Shown: positions 44,567-52,469 of the stretch, in pieces
How the letters are laid out: each line of letters opens with the position of its first letter
How positions within the stretch are numbered: position 1 is the stretch's first letter
From: Aggregatilineales bacterium
GTDB taxonomy: Bacteria; Chloroflexota; Anaerolineae; Aggregatilineales; Ch27
Length of the DNA: 64,000 nucleotides
Direction: 5' to 3'
Assembly: GCA_029976005.1 (NCBI GenBank)
Contig: JARKOQ010000122.1
Coordinates: 41,851-105,850, forward strand
Program-made: the position numbers and the translations under genes
The notes under the pieces: generated by a model
Databases searched by the model: none
Told to the model about the DNA's origin: nothing
The model's input: the letters and a program-made list of their open reading frames with translations, nothing else

Positions 44567-46099
44567 TTAGGATTGGAGCAGCGATCGGGCGTGCTGTACC
44601 AGCAGGGCGTGCATCTGGAAGCGCCCGCCCACCGGCTCCAGCAGGCCCCGCTCGACAAGCTGGCGCACGGTGGGCCGCGCGTCGCTGACCTGCCAGGCCC
44701 CGGCCATCGCTTCCAGGTCGAAGCTGGCCGGTTTGGGGGCGAAGGCCCCCAGCCGGGCGAAGCGGTCGCGGGTCTCCTCGTCGAGCGCGTCGGTGCTGCG
44801 GCGGAGCAGCGCGGCGACGCTGGGCGTGGTCTCGCCGCCGGTCGCGCCGATCCGGTTGGCCGGGGCCTGGGCCGTCAGCACGATGCCCCGGCGCAGGTCG
44901 TCCAGCAGGTCGGCGATGCCCCAGCCCAGGCGGGCCTCGGCTTCCAGCAGGCGACCGGCCACCTGCAGGGCCAGGGGCAGCCCTTCCAGGTCGCGCACCA
45001 GGGCGCGCGCTTCTTCCGGATGGGCCTTCACGGTGGAGGGGGCCAGCGCCCGGAGCAGGTCGAGGGCTTTGTCCTCGGTCAGCACGGGCAGCCAGTAGAC
45101 ATCGTCGCCGGTTGGAGCCAGTTTCTGGGCGATGTCATTGGAGCGAGTCGTGATCAGGGTGGCGCACTGGCCCCCGCCCACCCGGAAAGGCGCGGCGTGC
45201 TCGATCTGCCACACGTCGTCCACGATCAGCAGCGCCCGCCGGTGGTGGAGCAGATTGCTGAGTTGGGCCGAGGCGTCATGCGCGGTGCGGCACTGGGGCG
45301 GCCGTCCACCGGTCATGGCGCGCAGCCAACGGAACAGCTCCGCGAAGAGGTTGGGCCGTTCTCCCAGCGAGGCCCACAGGATGCCGTCCGGGAACGCCTC
45401 GCCGATCTCGGAGTCGTTGGCCAGGGCGGCGGCCATCGTGGTCTTGCCGACCCCCGGCCAGCCGCGCACCGCCGTGAGCACCTGTACCGGCAGGGCGGAC
45501 TCGGCCCGGCCGTACAGGCCCAGGTGCTGCTTGAGGTCGCGCAGGGCTTCCTCGCGGCCGATCAGCAGATCGGGCGGGGGCGGGGCGGTGTTGAGCGGGC
45601 CGGAGTCGCCGGTCGGCCCAGGGGCCAGGTCCGGGTGGCGGCCGATCCAGGCCGTCAGGGCCTGGGTCAGCGCGCTGGCGAAGCTGTCGACCGTGGTGAA
45701 CCGGGCGCGGATGACCTCTTTTTCGATTTTTTCCTTGAAGGCGGCCAGGCGCGCGTAATTGGCGTAGTCGATGTGGATGGGCGGCCAGGGGTGTTCCGGA
45801 TCGAGCAGGAAACACAGCCGCTCGATCTTGTGGCTCCCTGTAGCGGCGTGGTCATATTCCATCTCGGTCACGCTGCGGTCATGGCCGTCCTCGATGTAGC
45901 CATAGCGGTGGGCGAAGATGCCCACATACAGGTCGCATTCCTCCAGCTTCTTCAGGCTGCCGGCCGTCGCGCCGAGGCCCATCGCCTCGAATTGTTCCAT
46001 CGCCACCGGCTCGAATCCCAGTCGCAGGCAGGTCTCGATGGCGGCCTTGCGGTACTCGACCAGGTCCTTGCCCGTGCTGCTGATGAATACCTTGGTCAT
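44567..46099 (-). CDS. DUF4062 - NB-ARC STAND protein
   Basis: 510 residues. The N-terminal DUF4062 domain (about 1-110) begins TKVFISSTGKDLVEYRKAAIETC and has a TIR-like fold pattern (DLYVGIFAHRYGYIED). The NB-ARC part has Walker A RGWPGVGKTTMAAALA (Lys219), Walker B ALLIVDDVWQ, a TLITTRSN segment and the GLPL motif EGLPLALQVAGRLL, then a winged-helix region ending near the C terminus. No sensor repeats follow. The TPR protein encoded just upstream overlaps it by ATGA (46096-46099) and may supply the sensor in trans. Confidence 0.88.
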   Translation of the reverse strand: MTKVFISSTGKDLVEYRKAAIETCLRLGFEPVAMEQFEAMGLGATAGSLKKLEECDLYVGIFAHRYGYIEDGHDRSVTEMEYDHAATGSHKIERLCFLLDPEHPWPPIHIDYANYARLAAFKEKIEKEVIRARFTTVDSFASALTQALTAWIGRHPDLAPGPTGDSGPLNTAPPPPDLLIGREEALRDLKQHLGLYGRAESALPVQVLTAVRGWPGVGKTTMAAALANDSEIGEAFPDGILWASLGERPNLFAELFRWLRAMTGGRPPQCRTAHDASAQLSNLLHHRRALLIVDDVWQIEHAAPFRVGGGQCATLITTRSNDIAQKLAPTGDDVYWLPVLTEDKALDLLRALAPSTVKAHPEEARALVRDLEGLPLALQVAGRLLEAEARLGWGIADLLDDLRRGIVLTAQAPANRIGATGGETTPSVAALLRRSTDALDEETRDRFARLGAFAPKPASFDLEAMAGAWQVSDARPTVRQLVERGLLEPVGGRFQMHALLVQHARSLLQS

Positions 46100-47205
46100 G
46101 AGCGGCCTCCCAGCCAGCCCCGGCGGCCCTCCTGGGCACGCTTCAACTGCGCGACCAGCGCCGCGGCCTGCCGGGCCGCGTCGTCCAGCCCCATCTCCGC
46201 GAAACGGCGCTGCGAGTCGGCCGCCAGCTCCAGCGCCCGGTCCAGACGGCCCAACTGCTGTTCCAGCAGGGCCAGGTTGTAACCGATCACGGCCTGGCTG
46301 TGCAGGTCGCCCAGCGCGGCGGCGATGTCCAGGGCTTCGGTCTGGCAGCGCGCCGCTTCGTCATAGCGCCGCAGCAGGCGGTTGGTCTCCCCAAGGAAGC
46401 CGAGCAGCACGGCCTCGCGCCGCCGGTCGCCCAGCGCGTGGGCGATCGCCAGGGCCTCGTCGTATTTCTGCGCCGCCGCCGTGTAGTTGCGCTGGTCGAA
46501 TTCCAGGTCGCCCTGGCTGGCGAGGGCATTGCACTGCCCCGGCAGGTCGTGGGCCTGCTCCGCCAGGGCCAGCGCCCGGCGCTGGCAGTCCGCTGCCTGG
46601 CTGCGGTTGCCCAGGGCGCGGTGGCAGTCCCCCAGGGCGTGCCAGGCGCTGCTGCGGATGCGAGGCGTGCTGGACGCCTCGGCGATCTCCAGCGCCTGTT
46701 TGTAGCAGGTCAGGGCCTCGGCGTGGCGGTTCTGGTGGGTATGGACCAGGCCCAGGTTGCCCAGGGCGTAACCTTCGCACTGGCGGTAGCCGATCCGGTG
46801 CGCCAGGTCGATCGCCTGCTGGTAGAGGCTGCTGGCTTCCTCGTAGCGGCCCTGGTCGGCGGCGCAGCGCCCCAACTGGTTGACGTAGGAGGCTTCCAGG
46901 CGGCGCGCCGTGCGCAGGGCGTCCTCCAGCCAGCGGCGGCGCTCGTCGACCTCGCGCCAGGCCCCCAGGAGCTGCGACCCGGCCAGCGGAAAGGCGCAGC
47001 ACAGCGCGGCCGCGCCCGCGTCCACCTCGGCCTGGGAGGCGGCCCAGGCCTGGGCCTGGGCCACCTGATCCCAAATCCCGGAGAATTCTCCCAGGGCTTC
47101 GTCGATCTGGCCGCTGCCCGTTTCGATCCGGGCATTGGCCGCGCTGAGCCGCTCCAGATAAAGCCGGGCGTGGCTGTAGTGGGCTTCGTAGGCGCTGACG
47201 GGCAC
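46096..47205 (-). CDS. TPR-repeat protein coupled to the DUF4062-NB-ARC gene
   Basis: 369 residues from GTG 47205, seven bases after the preceding stop and shortly after AAGGA. At least six TPR units run from about residue 100 to 330 (for example YEEASSLYQQAIDLAHRIGYRQCEGYALGNLGLVH). There is no signal peptide or enzymatic domain. The repeats match the C-terminal part of the TIR-NB-ARC-TPR protein in kind. Overlapping translation with the NB-ARC gene suggests a stoichiometric two-protein sensor-switch complex. Confidence 0.88.
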   Translation of the reverse strand: MPVSAYEAHYSHARLYLERLSAANARIETGSGQIDEALGEFSGIWDQVAQAQAWAASQAEVDAGAAALCCAFPLAGSQLLGAWREVDERRRWLEDALRTARRLEASYVNQLGRCAADQGRYEEASSLYQQAIDLAHRIGYRQCEGYALGNLGLVHTHQNRHAEALTCYKQALEIAEASSTPRIRSSAWHALGDCHRALGNRSQAADCQRRALALAEQAHDLPGQCNALASQGDLEFDQRNYTAAAQKYDEALAIAHALGDRRREAVLLGFLGETNRLLRRYDEAARCQTEALDIAAALGDLHSQAVIGYNLALLEQQLGRLDRALELAADSQRRFAEMGLDDAARQAAALVAQLKRAQEGRRGWLGGRS

Positions 47206-47212
47206 GGGTTCC

Positions 47213-49021
47213 TTAACCTATCGTGATGGTCGCGTCGCCGTCGATGGTGTACGAGGCCGGGGCGACCGTGCCGCAGTCGCCGCTGCCGCTGAAGGTGTGC
47301 GTGCCGGCCGGGACGCTGATCACGGTCGAGCCGCCGCTGCCGACGGAGTAACCCGACGGCCCCAGCGAGCCGCTGATCGTGCACGGCGCGTTGTTGACGA
47401 TGGTGACGTTGTAACTGGTGGCCGGCGGTGGCGGCGGCGGAGCAACCTCGCCGCCCCCTCCGCCCGTGCCGGAGTCGCCGCCGGTCTGGCCGCCCGTATC
47501 CCCACCGGCGCCGCCGGTCGCGCCGCCCGTGGCGCCCTGGGCCGGGGCCGGAGTCGCGGTGGGTGGGGCGCAGGCCGCCTGGCTGCTGGCCGCGGCGGCT
47601 TCCGCCTCGGCCTGGGAGCCGAAGGTACGCACCACGTCGGCGCGCACCCAGCCGCCCGCCGCCAGGTGATACCAGGTGTATCCGGCGGAGTCGACCGTCT
47701 GCGCGTCCAGGGCCGCGACCGCGCCGCCGCAGGCCAGCGTTCCGATCGCGGCGGCACTCGTGCTGGCTTCGGCCCGGATGTTGGCCCCGCCCGCGCTGAC
47801 CCGCACGGCGAACAGCGGCCCGGCCAGCGGAGTCGAACCAGAAGCGCCGCCCGCCGGGGTTTCGGTCGGGGTGGGCAGCGGGATTGGAGTCGAGGTGGGC
47901 ACCGGCGTCCCGCTGGAGACGATCAGGAGCAGCTCGCCGCCCTGCGCGGCCAGAGTCAGCGCCTCCGCGCCGGGGATTTCCAGCTCGCCGATCGCGCGGT
48001 TGTTGATCCGCACCGTGAAGATCACGTTGTCGGTTTCGGTGAGCTGGAGCAGGGTTTCGAACCGGCCGCGCTCGGAGGTCACGTCGAAGCTGCGCCGGGT
48101 ACGTTCCGGCCCGATCGCGGCGACCAGCACCAGGGCATTCTCGACCGGCTGGCGGGCTTCGTTGACGACCGAACCGCGCAGGCGGGCGGTGGTGGCCTGG
48201 CCGGGCGTGAACATGGGAGTTGGGGTCGGGGCCGGGGGCAGCGCGATCTGGCCAAGCTGTTTGTCGCTGATGTCGATCCCGGCTTCTTGCAGCAGGAGCA
48301 GCGCGTCGCGCAGTTCGGCGTCGGTCGGGCTGTAGCCGACCTGCTCCAGGAAGTCCAGGTCGACGTCGTCGGTCAGCACCCAGATCGCGATCTGCATCGC
48401 GACGACGCTGACCCGCTCCTGCCGGGCGCTGTAGGTATTGATCAGGCGGGTGATCTCGTCGTCGGCGGGCGGCTCCGCCCGGAAGAGCACGCCCGCGCTG
48501 GGATTGTCCAGGTGGGCGTTCATGCAGTAGGCTTCCAGCGTGACCGTCTGGGATGGGTACTGGGCCTGGCGGTGGGGCCGGTGGACGCCCTTCGGGTAGG
48601 AAGCCATCGCGGCCGGCATGTGCAGGGTCATGCCCATCGCCGCCCCGCCCTGACTGCCGCCCTGGAGCCAGGGCCGGATTTGCGCAGTCTCACCCGCGCC
48701 GGGCAGCAGGCGCAGCCGCGCACCGGGCGGCAGGCTGCTGGTTTCGGCGGGCGGCTCGGCGGGGATGAAGCGCGTCGCCGGGGGGATCAGCACGTCCAGC
48801 GGCTTGCCGGACAGGTTGGTGACGGTCAGGTCGATCATCGCCCCGCTGGCGACGCCTCGCCCACGGGCCTCGTAACTGAGCAGCCCCTGGCTGGCGCCGT
48901 CGTACAGCGTGACCGTGATTGCCTGATCCTGGGTGGGCGGGGAGGCCAGCGCGGTCAGCCCGCTGCCGAGCAGGCTGGCGAGCGCGAGCCAGATCAATAC
49001 ACGGGAGAACCAGCGATTCAT
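47213..49021 (-). CDS. Secreted SH3-domain protein with Gly-rich tail, first gene of the DUF4062-NB-ARC operon
   Basis: 602 residues from ATG 49021, eight bases after AGGAG. Signal peptide FSRVLIWLALASLLGSGLTALA. The N-terminal part (to about 290) includes beta-rich regions and a helical pair (SPTDAELRDALLLLQEAGI). A carboxypeptidase-regulatory-like or Ig-like unit (TTARLRGSVVNEARQPVENALVLVAA) follows, then a Thr-Pro linker. A bacterial SH3 domain reads VRVSAGGANIRAEASTSAAA...GYTWYHLAAGGWVRADVV. A Gly/Thr linker precedes a C-terminal beta domain. SH3b domains bind wall or surface ligands. Only seven bases separate it from the TPR gene. Confidence 0.8.
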   Translation of the reverse strand: MNRWFSRVLIWLALASLLGSGLTALASPPTQDQAITVTLYDGASQGLLSYEARGRGVASGAMIDLTVTNLSGKPLDVLIPPATRFIPAEPPAETSSLPPGARLRLLPGAGETAQIRPWLQGGSQGGAAMGMTLHMPAAMASYPKGVHRPHRQAQYPSQTVTLEAYCMNAHLDNPSAGVLFRAEPPADDEITRLINTYSARQERVSVVAMQIAIWVLTDDVDLDFLEQVGYSPTDAELRDALLLLQEAGIDISDKQLGQIALPPAPTPTPMFTPGQATTARLRGSVVNEARQPVENALVLVAAIGPERTRRSFDVTSERGRFETLLQLTETDNVIFTVRINNRAIGELEIPGAEALTLAAQGGELLLIVSSGTPVPTSTPIPLPTPTETPAGGASGSTPLAGPLFAVRVSAGGANIRAEASTSAAAIGTLACGGAVAALDAQTVDSAGYTWYHLAAGGWVRADVVRTFGSQAEAEAAAASSQAACAPPTATPAPAQGATGGATGGAGGDTGGQTGGDSGTGGGGGEVAPPPPPPATSYNVTIVNNAPCTISGSLGPSGYSVGSGGSTVISVPAGTHTFSGSGDCGTVAPASYTIDGDATITIG

Positions 49022-49150
49022 GAGGAATACTCCTGCCGCAGATGAAACCAGGCCATGCGCGGACCGGGGAACGAGGAAGGCACGCATCGCGCAAGGTTAC
49101 AGGTATTGTGGCATCAATCGCTGTACAGGTAAAGCGTCTGTTGGGCGGGC

Positions 49151-49185
49151 GAAAAAAGAGGCCATCGGGTCATCCCGATGGCCTC
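49151..49185 (-). terminator. Rho-independent terminator of the beta-propeller/SH3 gene
   Basis: GAGGCCATCGGG (49158-49169) pairs with CCCGATGGCCTC (49174-49185) around four bases. On the minus strand CTTTTTTC follows. It lies 17 bases past the gene's stop. Confidence 0.9.
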
Positions 49186-49201
49186 AGGCTCGCTTATAAA
49201 A

Positions 49202-50686
49202 TCACCACATCCCGCTGCCGGGCTGCAACCAGTAGTCGCTGCCCTGGCCTTCGGCCGTCCAGCCGGTCTGGCCGTTGTACTGGACCTGCCACCAGGCCAT
49301 GTTCCCGGCGCAGGTCGGCCCGATTAGTACCGCGACGACGCCCTCGCCGGGGATCGTCCCGACCAGGGCGCTGGCCGAGGACGGCTCCGCGCGCAGGTTG
49401 TTGGACGCGCCGGGCGTGACCTGGGCGAAGGTATTCGGCCACAGGCGCGAGGTCACGAAGCCGGGGCAGGTGACGTACTGGGGCGGGGGCACGGCCGGGA
49501 AGGGCGTGGCGGCGGTCCCTGACCCCAGCACAAAGCTGGTCGCGGCCAGCTCCCAGCCGGAGCCATCCCCCAGCGGCGTGACCTGGTAGTTGCCCGCCGC
49601 GTCGGACCGGACGAGCGAGGCCGCGCCGCTGTTCCAGTCGAGGGCGATCCAGCCGTCCGGCGTGCCGGTCAGGGCCGATCCCAGGGCCGGATCGATCGAG
49701 AACCGCAGCCCATCCCGGAACATCAGAATGGCCGTGCCGGGGCCTTCCTCGCCGAAGGGGTTGTCCGGCAGGCTGGCCGGCAGCCCGGCCGTCTTGATCA
49801 GGATCGCCCGGCCGCCGTCAACCCACTCGGCCTGGCTGAGATGGGGGTTGCCCACATCGAAGTAGACGACCTGTCCCTGTGGGGCGTTCGGCGCGGGATA
49901 GTACTCCACCACGTTGGGCGCGGGGAAGTAGGCCGACGGCGCGCCGCTCTGGGGATAGGCCTCGTTGGCGATCAGTTTGAACAACTCCCCGGTGCCGGGC
50001 AGGCGGTTCATGAAGATGTCGAACGGCTCCACCGCCAGACTGATCGCGCCGCTGGTTGGCTCCCAGAGGTGATAGGCCCCTTCCCAGACGCCCTCGCAGC
50101 CGTAGCAACTGGGAATCAGCCGGATTCCGGTTTTGTCCCATGTCCCGAAGACGGCGGCGACCCCGCCGGGGTCGATCGGCTGGAAGGCCGACAGCGGGAC
50201 GGACGCGGCGACGCTGGCCGTCGCCAGGTCGTAGACCGTGATCGCGCTGGGGACCGAGTCGCGGCCCAGGGCGGCCTGGTCGAACGAGGAGAGGACGATC
50301 TGGCGGCCGTCCGGGCTGAACGGCCCGATGAAGGCCAGCCCCAGGCTGGGCTGGGTTGGGTCCTGAAGCGGCGTGCAGCACGCGCCCGTCAGCAGATTGG
50401 CGACGTAGGCCAGCGATGGGCTGTTGTCGTTGGGCGTGCCCACGAAGACGGCGTACTCGCCCCTGGGCGAGACGCGCACGTTGTAGACGCTCGCCAGGGC
50501 CTGCATGCCGGGAACCGCCGGGCCGGGCTGGAGGCCGTTGGGCGTGACGATCAGGAATCCGCGCGCGTCGCGGTCGAAGACGGTCACCGCCCAGTCCACC
50601 GCCTGAGCCTGGGCCGGCTGGCCCGGTTGGGCCGCGATCAGGAGCAGCGCGCCCAGAACGAACACAAGAAGACTCTTTCGAAGCAT
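49202..50686 (-). CDS. Secreted beta-propeller-like protein with C-terminal SH3 domain
   Basis: 494 residues from ATG 50686, six bases after GTGAGG. Signal peptide RKSLLVFVLGALLLIAAQPGQPAQA. Repeats of the TolB/WD type (VYNVRVSPRGEYAVFVGTPN, FIGPFSPDGRQIVLSSFD, VAAVFGTWDKTGIRL) suggest a propeller to about residue 390. The last 75 residues form an SH3b domain (ASNNLRAEPSSASALVGTI...NMAWWQVQYNGQTGWTAEG). Function unknown. A terminator follows, so it is a separate transcript from the downstream SH3/TPR/NB-ARC operon. Confidence 0.75.
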   Translation of the reverse strand: MLRKSLLVFVLGALLLIAAQPGQPAQAQAVDWAVTVFDRDARGFLIVTPNGLQPGPAVPGMQALASVYNVRVSPRGEYAVFVGTPNDNSPSLAYVANLLTGACCTPLQDPTQPSLGLAFIGPFSPDGRQIVLSSFDQAALGRDSVPSAITVYDLATASVAASVPLSAFQPIDPGGVAAVFGTWDKTGIRLIPSCYGCEGVWEGAYHLWEPTSGAISLAVEPFDIFMNRLPGTGELFKLIANEAYPQSGAPSAYFPAPNVVEYYPAPNAPQGQVVYFDVGNPHLSQAEWVDGGRAILIKTAGLPASLPDNPFGEEGPGTAILMFRDGLRFSIDPALGSALTGTPDGWIALDWNSGAASLVRSDAAGNYQVTPLGDGSGWELAATSFVLGSGTAATPFPAVPPPQYVTCPGFVTSRLWPNTFAQVTPGASNNLRAEPSSASALVGTIPGEGVVAVLIGPTCAGNMAWWQVQYNGQTGWTAEGQGSDYWLQPGSGMW

Positions 50687-50887
50687 AGCCATCCTCACAA
50701 GGTGCAATTCCGGTCAAACACATCACATTTCCTAAGTGTAGGCCCAAGCCCGCTTGGATGCTACCTGCGCGGGCCAAAGGGCGTATACACTATCACTGGG
50801 GGGAACGCGGGGAGCGATTTCCCTGAAGCGCGCATGCCGCGTCGCGGCGAGGCACTCATCGAAGACCACGAGTTTCCTGGGGGGATC

Positions 50888-52396
50888 ATGGCAGACAAAT
50901 CCATCATCATCATCGGCGCGGGCGTGGCGGGACTGGCGGCGGGCTGTTACGCCCAGATGAACGGCTACCGGTCACGCATTTTCGAGCTGCATTCGCTGCC
51001 CGGCGGGCTGTGCACCGCCTGGGAGCGCAAAGGATACGTCTTCGACGGCTGCATCCACTACCTGTTCGGCTCCGGCGAGGGCCAACCCTTCAACCGGATG
51101 TGGCAGGAACTGGGCGCGATCCAGGATCGGCGCATGATCAGCCACGACGAGTACCAGCGCATCACCGACGGCGAGCAGACCCTGATCGTCTACGCCGATC
51201 CCGACCGGCTGGAAAAGCACATGATCGCGCTCTCCCCGGAGGACGCGCCGCTGATCCGGGCGTTCTGCGCCGGCGTGCGCCGCTTCACCCGCTTCGATAT
51301 GTCCCTGATGTACGCCAGGCCCAAAGCGATGATGAACCTGCTGGACTGGGGCCAGCTCGGCCTGAAGATGCTGCCTTTCCTGGAGCCGCTGCTGCGCTGG
51401 GCGCTGGTCCCCGCCAAAGACTTCGCTGCCCGGTTCAAAAGCCCCTTCCTGCGCCGGGCCGTGGCCCACATGTTCTCCTGGGAAGAAGCGCCGGTTATGA
51501 TGGGCATGGCTCTGCTGGCCTACATCCACACCGGCAACGCGGCTTTCCCGGCGGGCGGCTCGCTGGAGTTCGCCCGCGCCCTGGAACGGCGCTATCTGGC
51601 CCTGGGCGGCGAGATTCGCTACGAGGCCCAGGTGGAGAAAATCCTGACCGAGAACGGCCGGGCGACCGGCGTGCGGCTCTACAACGACGAAGTCCACACC
51701 GCCGACGTGGTGATCTCGGCGGCGGACGGGCGCGGCACGATCTTCGACATGCTGGGCGGGGAATATGCCAATGCCGGACTGCGCCGGCGCTACGACGGCC
51801 ACCTGGCGATGCATTCCCAGGTGCAGATTTCGCTGGGGGTCAGGCGGGACATGTCCGCCGAGCCGCACTGGGTGACGCACCTGTTGCCGGAGCCGGTGCT
51901 GGTCATCGGCGAGGAGCGCTCCGAAGTCGGCGTCAAGCACTACTGCTTCGACCCCGGCCTGGCCCCGGAAGGCTGCTCGGTGCTGGAGGTGATGATCCGC
52001 TCCAGCTACTCGTACTGGCAGCGCATCTATGGCCGCAAGAGTTACGATGCCGAGCAGCACCAGGTCTCCGGGATCGTGATCGACCTGCTGGAGCAGTGGC
52101 ACCCCGGCATCCGGGCGGACATCGAGTTCACGGACGAGGCCACGCCGCTCAGCTACGAGCGCTATACCGGCAACTGGCAGGGGGCGACTTCCGGCTGGCT
52201 GCTGACCCGGGCCACCATGCCGATGCTGCTGCGCGGCGTCAGCAAGACGCTGCCCGGCCTGCGCAACTTCTACATGGCCGGGCATTGGGTGGAGCCGGGC
52301 GGGATGGTGCCGCTGGCGGCCGCCTCCGGGCGGAACGCGATCCAGATGATCTGCCACGCCGACGGCAAGCCCTTCCGGGCGCAGGTGCCCAGTTAG
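50888..52396 (+). CDS. FAD-dependent oxidoreductase of the phytoene desaturase/CrtI-like family
   Basis: 502 residues from ATG 50888; the ORF extends far upstream through antisense sequence. The FAD-binding Rossmann motif is IIGAGVAGLAAGCYAQMNGY, with ELHSLPGGLCTAWERKGYVFDG following as in CrtI-like proteins and retinol saturases. The C-terminal FAD motif reads FYMAGHWVEPGGMVPLAAASGR. Family members desaturate or saturate isoprenoids; no other carotenoid genes are nearby, so the substrate is open. A strong palindromic terminator follows. Confidence 0.9.
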   Translation: MADKSIIIIGAGVAGLAAGCYAQMNGYRSRIFELHSLPGGLCTAWERKGYVFDGCIHYLFGSGEGQPFNRMWQELGAIQDRRMISHDEYQRITDGEQTLIVYADPDRLEKHMIALSPEDAPLIRAFCAGVRRFTRFDMSLMYARPKAMMNLLDWGQLGLKMLPFLEPLLRWALVPAKDFAARFKSPFLRRAVAHMFSWEEAPVMMGMALLAYIHTGNAAFPAGGSLEFARALERRYLALGGEIRYEAQVEKILTENGRATGVRLYNDEVHTADVVISAADGRGTIFDMLGGEYANAGLRRRYDGHLAMHSQVQISLGVRRDMSAEPHWVTHLLPEPVLVIGEERSEVGVKHYCFDPGLAPEGCSVLEVMIRSSYSYWQRIYGRKSYDAEQHQVSGIVIDLLEQWHPGIRADIEFTDEATPLSYERYTGNWQGATSGWLLTRATMPMLLRGVSKTLPGLRNFYMAGHWVEPGGMVPLAAASGRNAIQMICHADGKPFRAQVPS

Positions 52397-52417
52397 GACG
52401 GATTGCTTCGAGGATAC

Positions 52418-52445
52418 AAAAAGCCAGGCGCGCGCCTGGCTTTTT
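52418..52445. terminator. Bidirectional terminator between convergent genes
   Basis: A 28-bp perfect palindrome: AAAAAGCCAGGCG (52418-52430), central CG, then CGCCTGGCTTTTT (52433-52445). T-runs occur on both strands. Confidence 0.9.
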
Positions 52446-52469
52446 GATTGCGGAATGCTTCGGTGCGAT

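Noticed and set aside
40475..50686. Prophage or mobile island around the STAND genes
   Set aside because: No integrase, transposase, tRNA site or direct-repeat ends; base composition looks like the rest of the window by eye.
50888..52396. Carotenoid biosynthesis locus
   Set aside because: Only one CrtI-like gene is present; no phytoene synthase or cyclase nearby, so no pathway claim is made.
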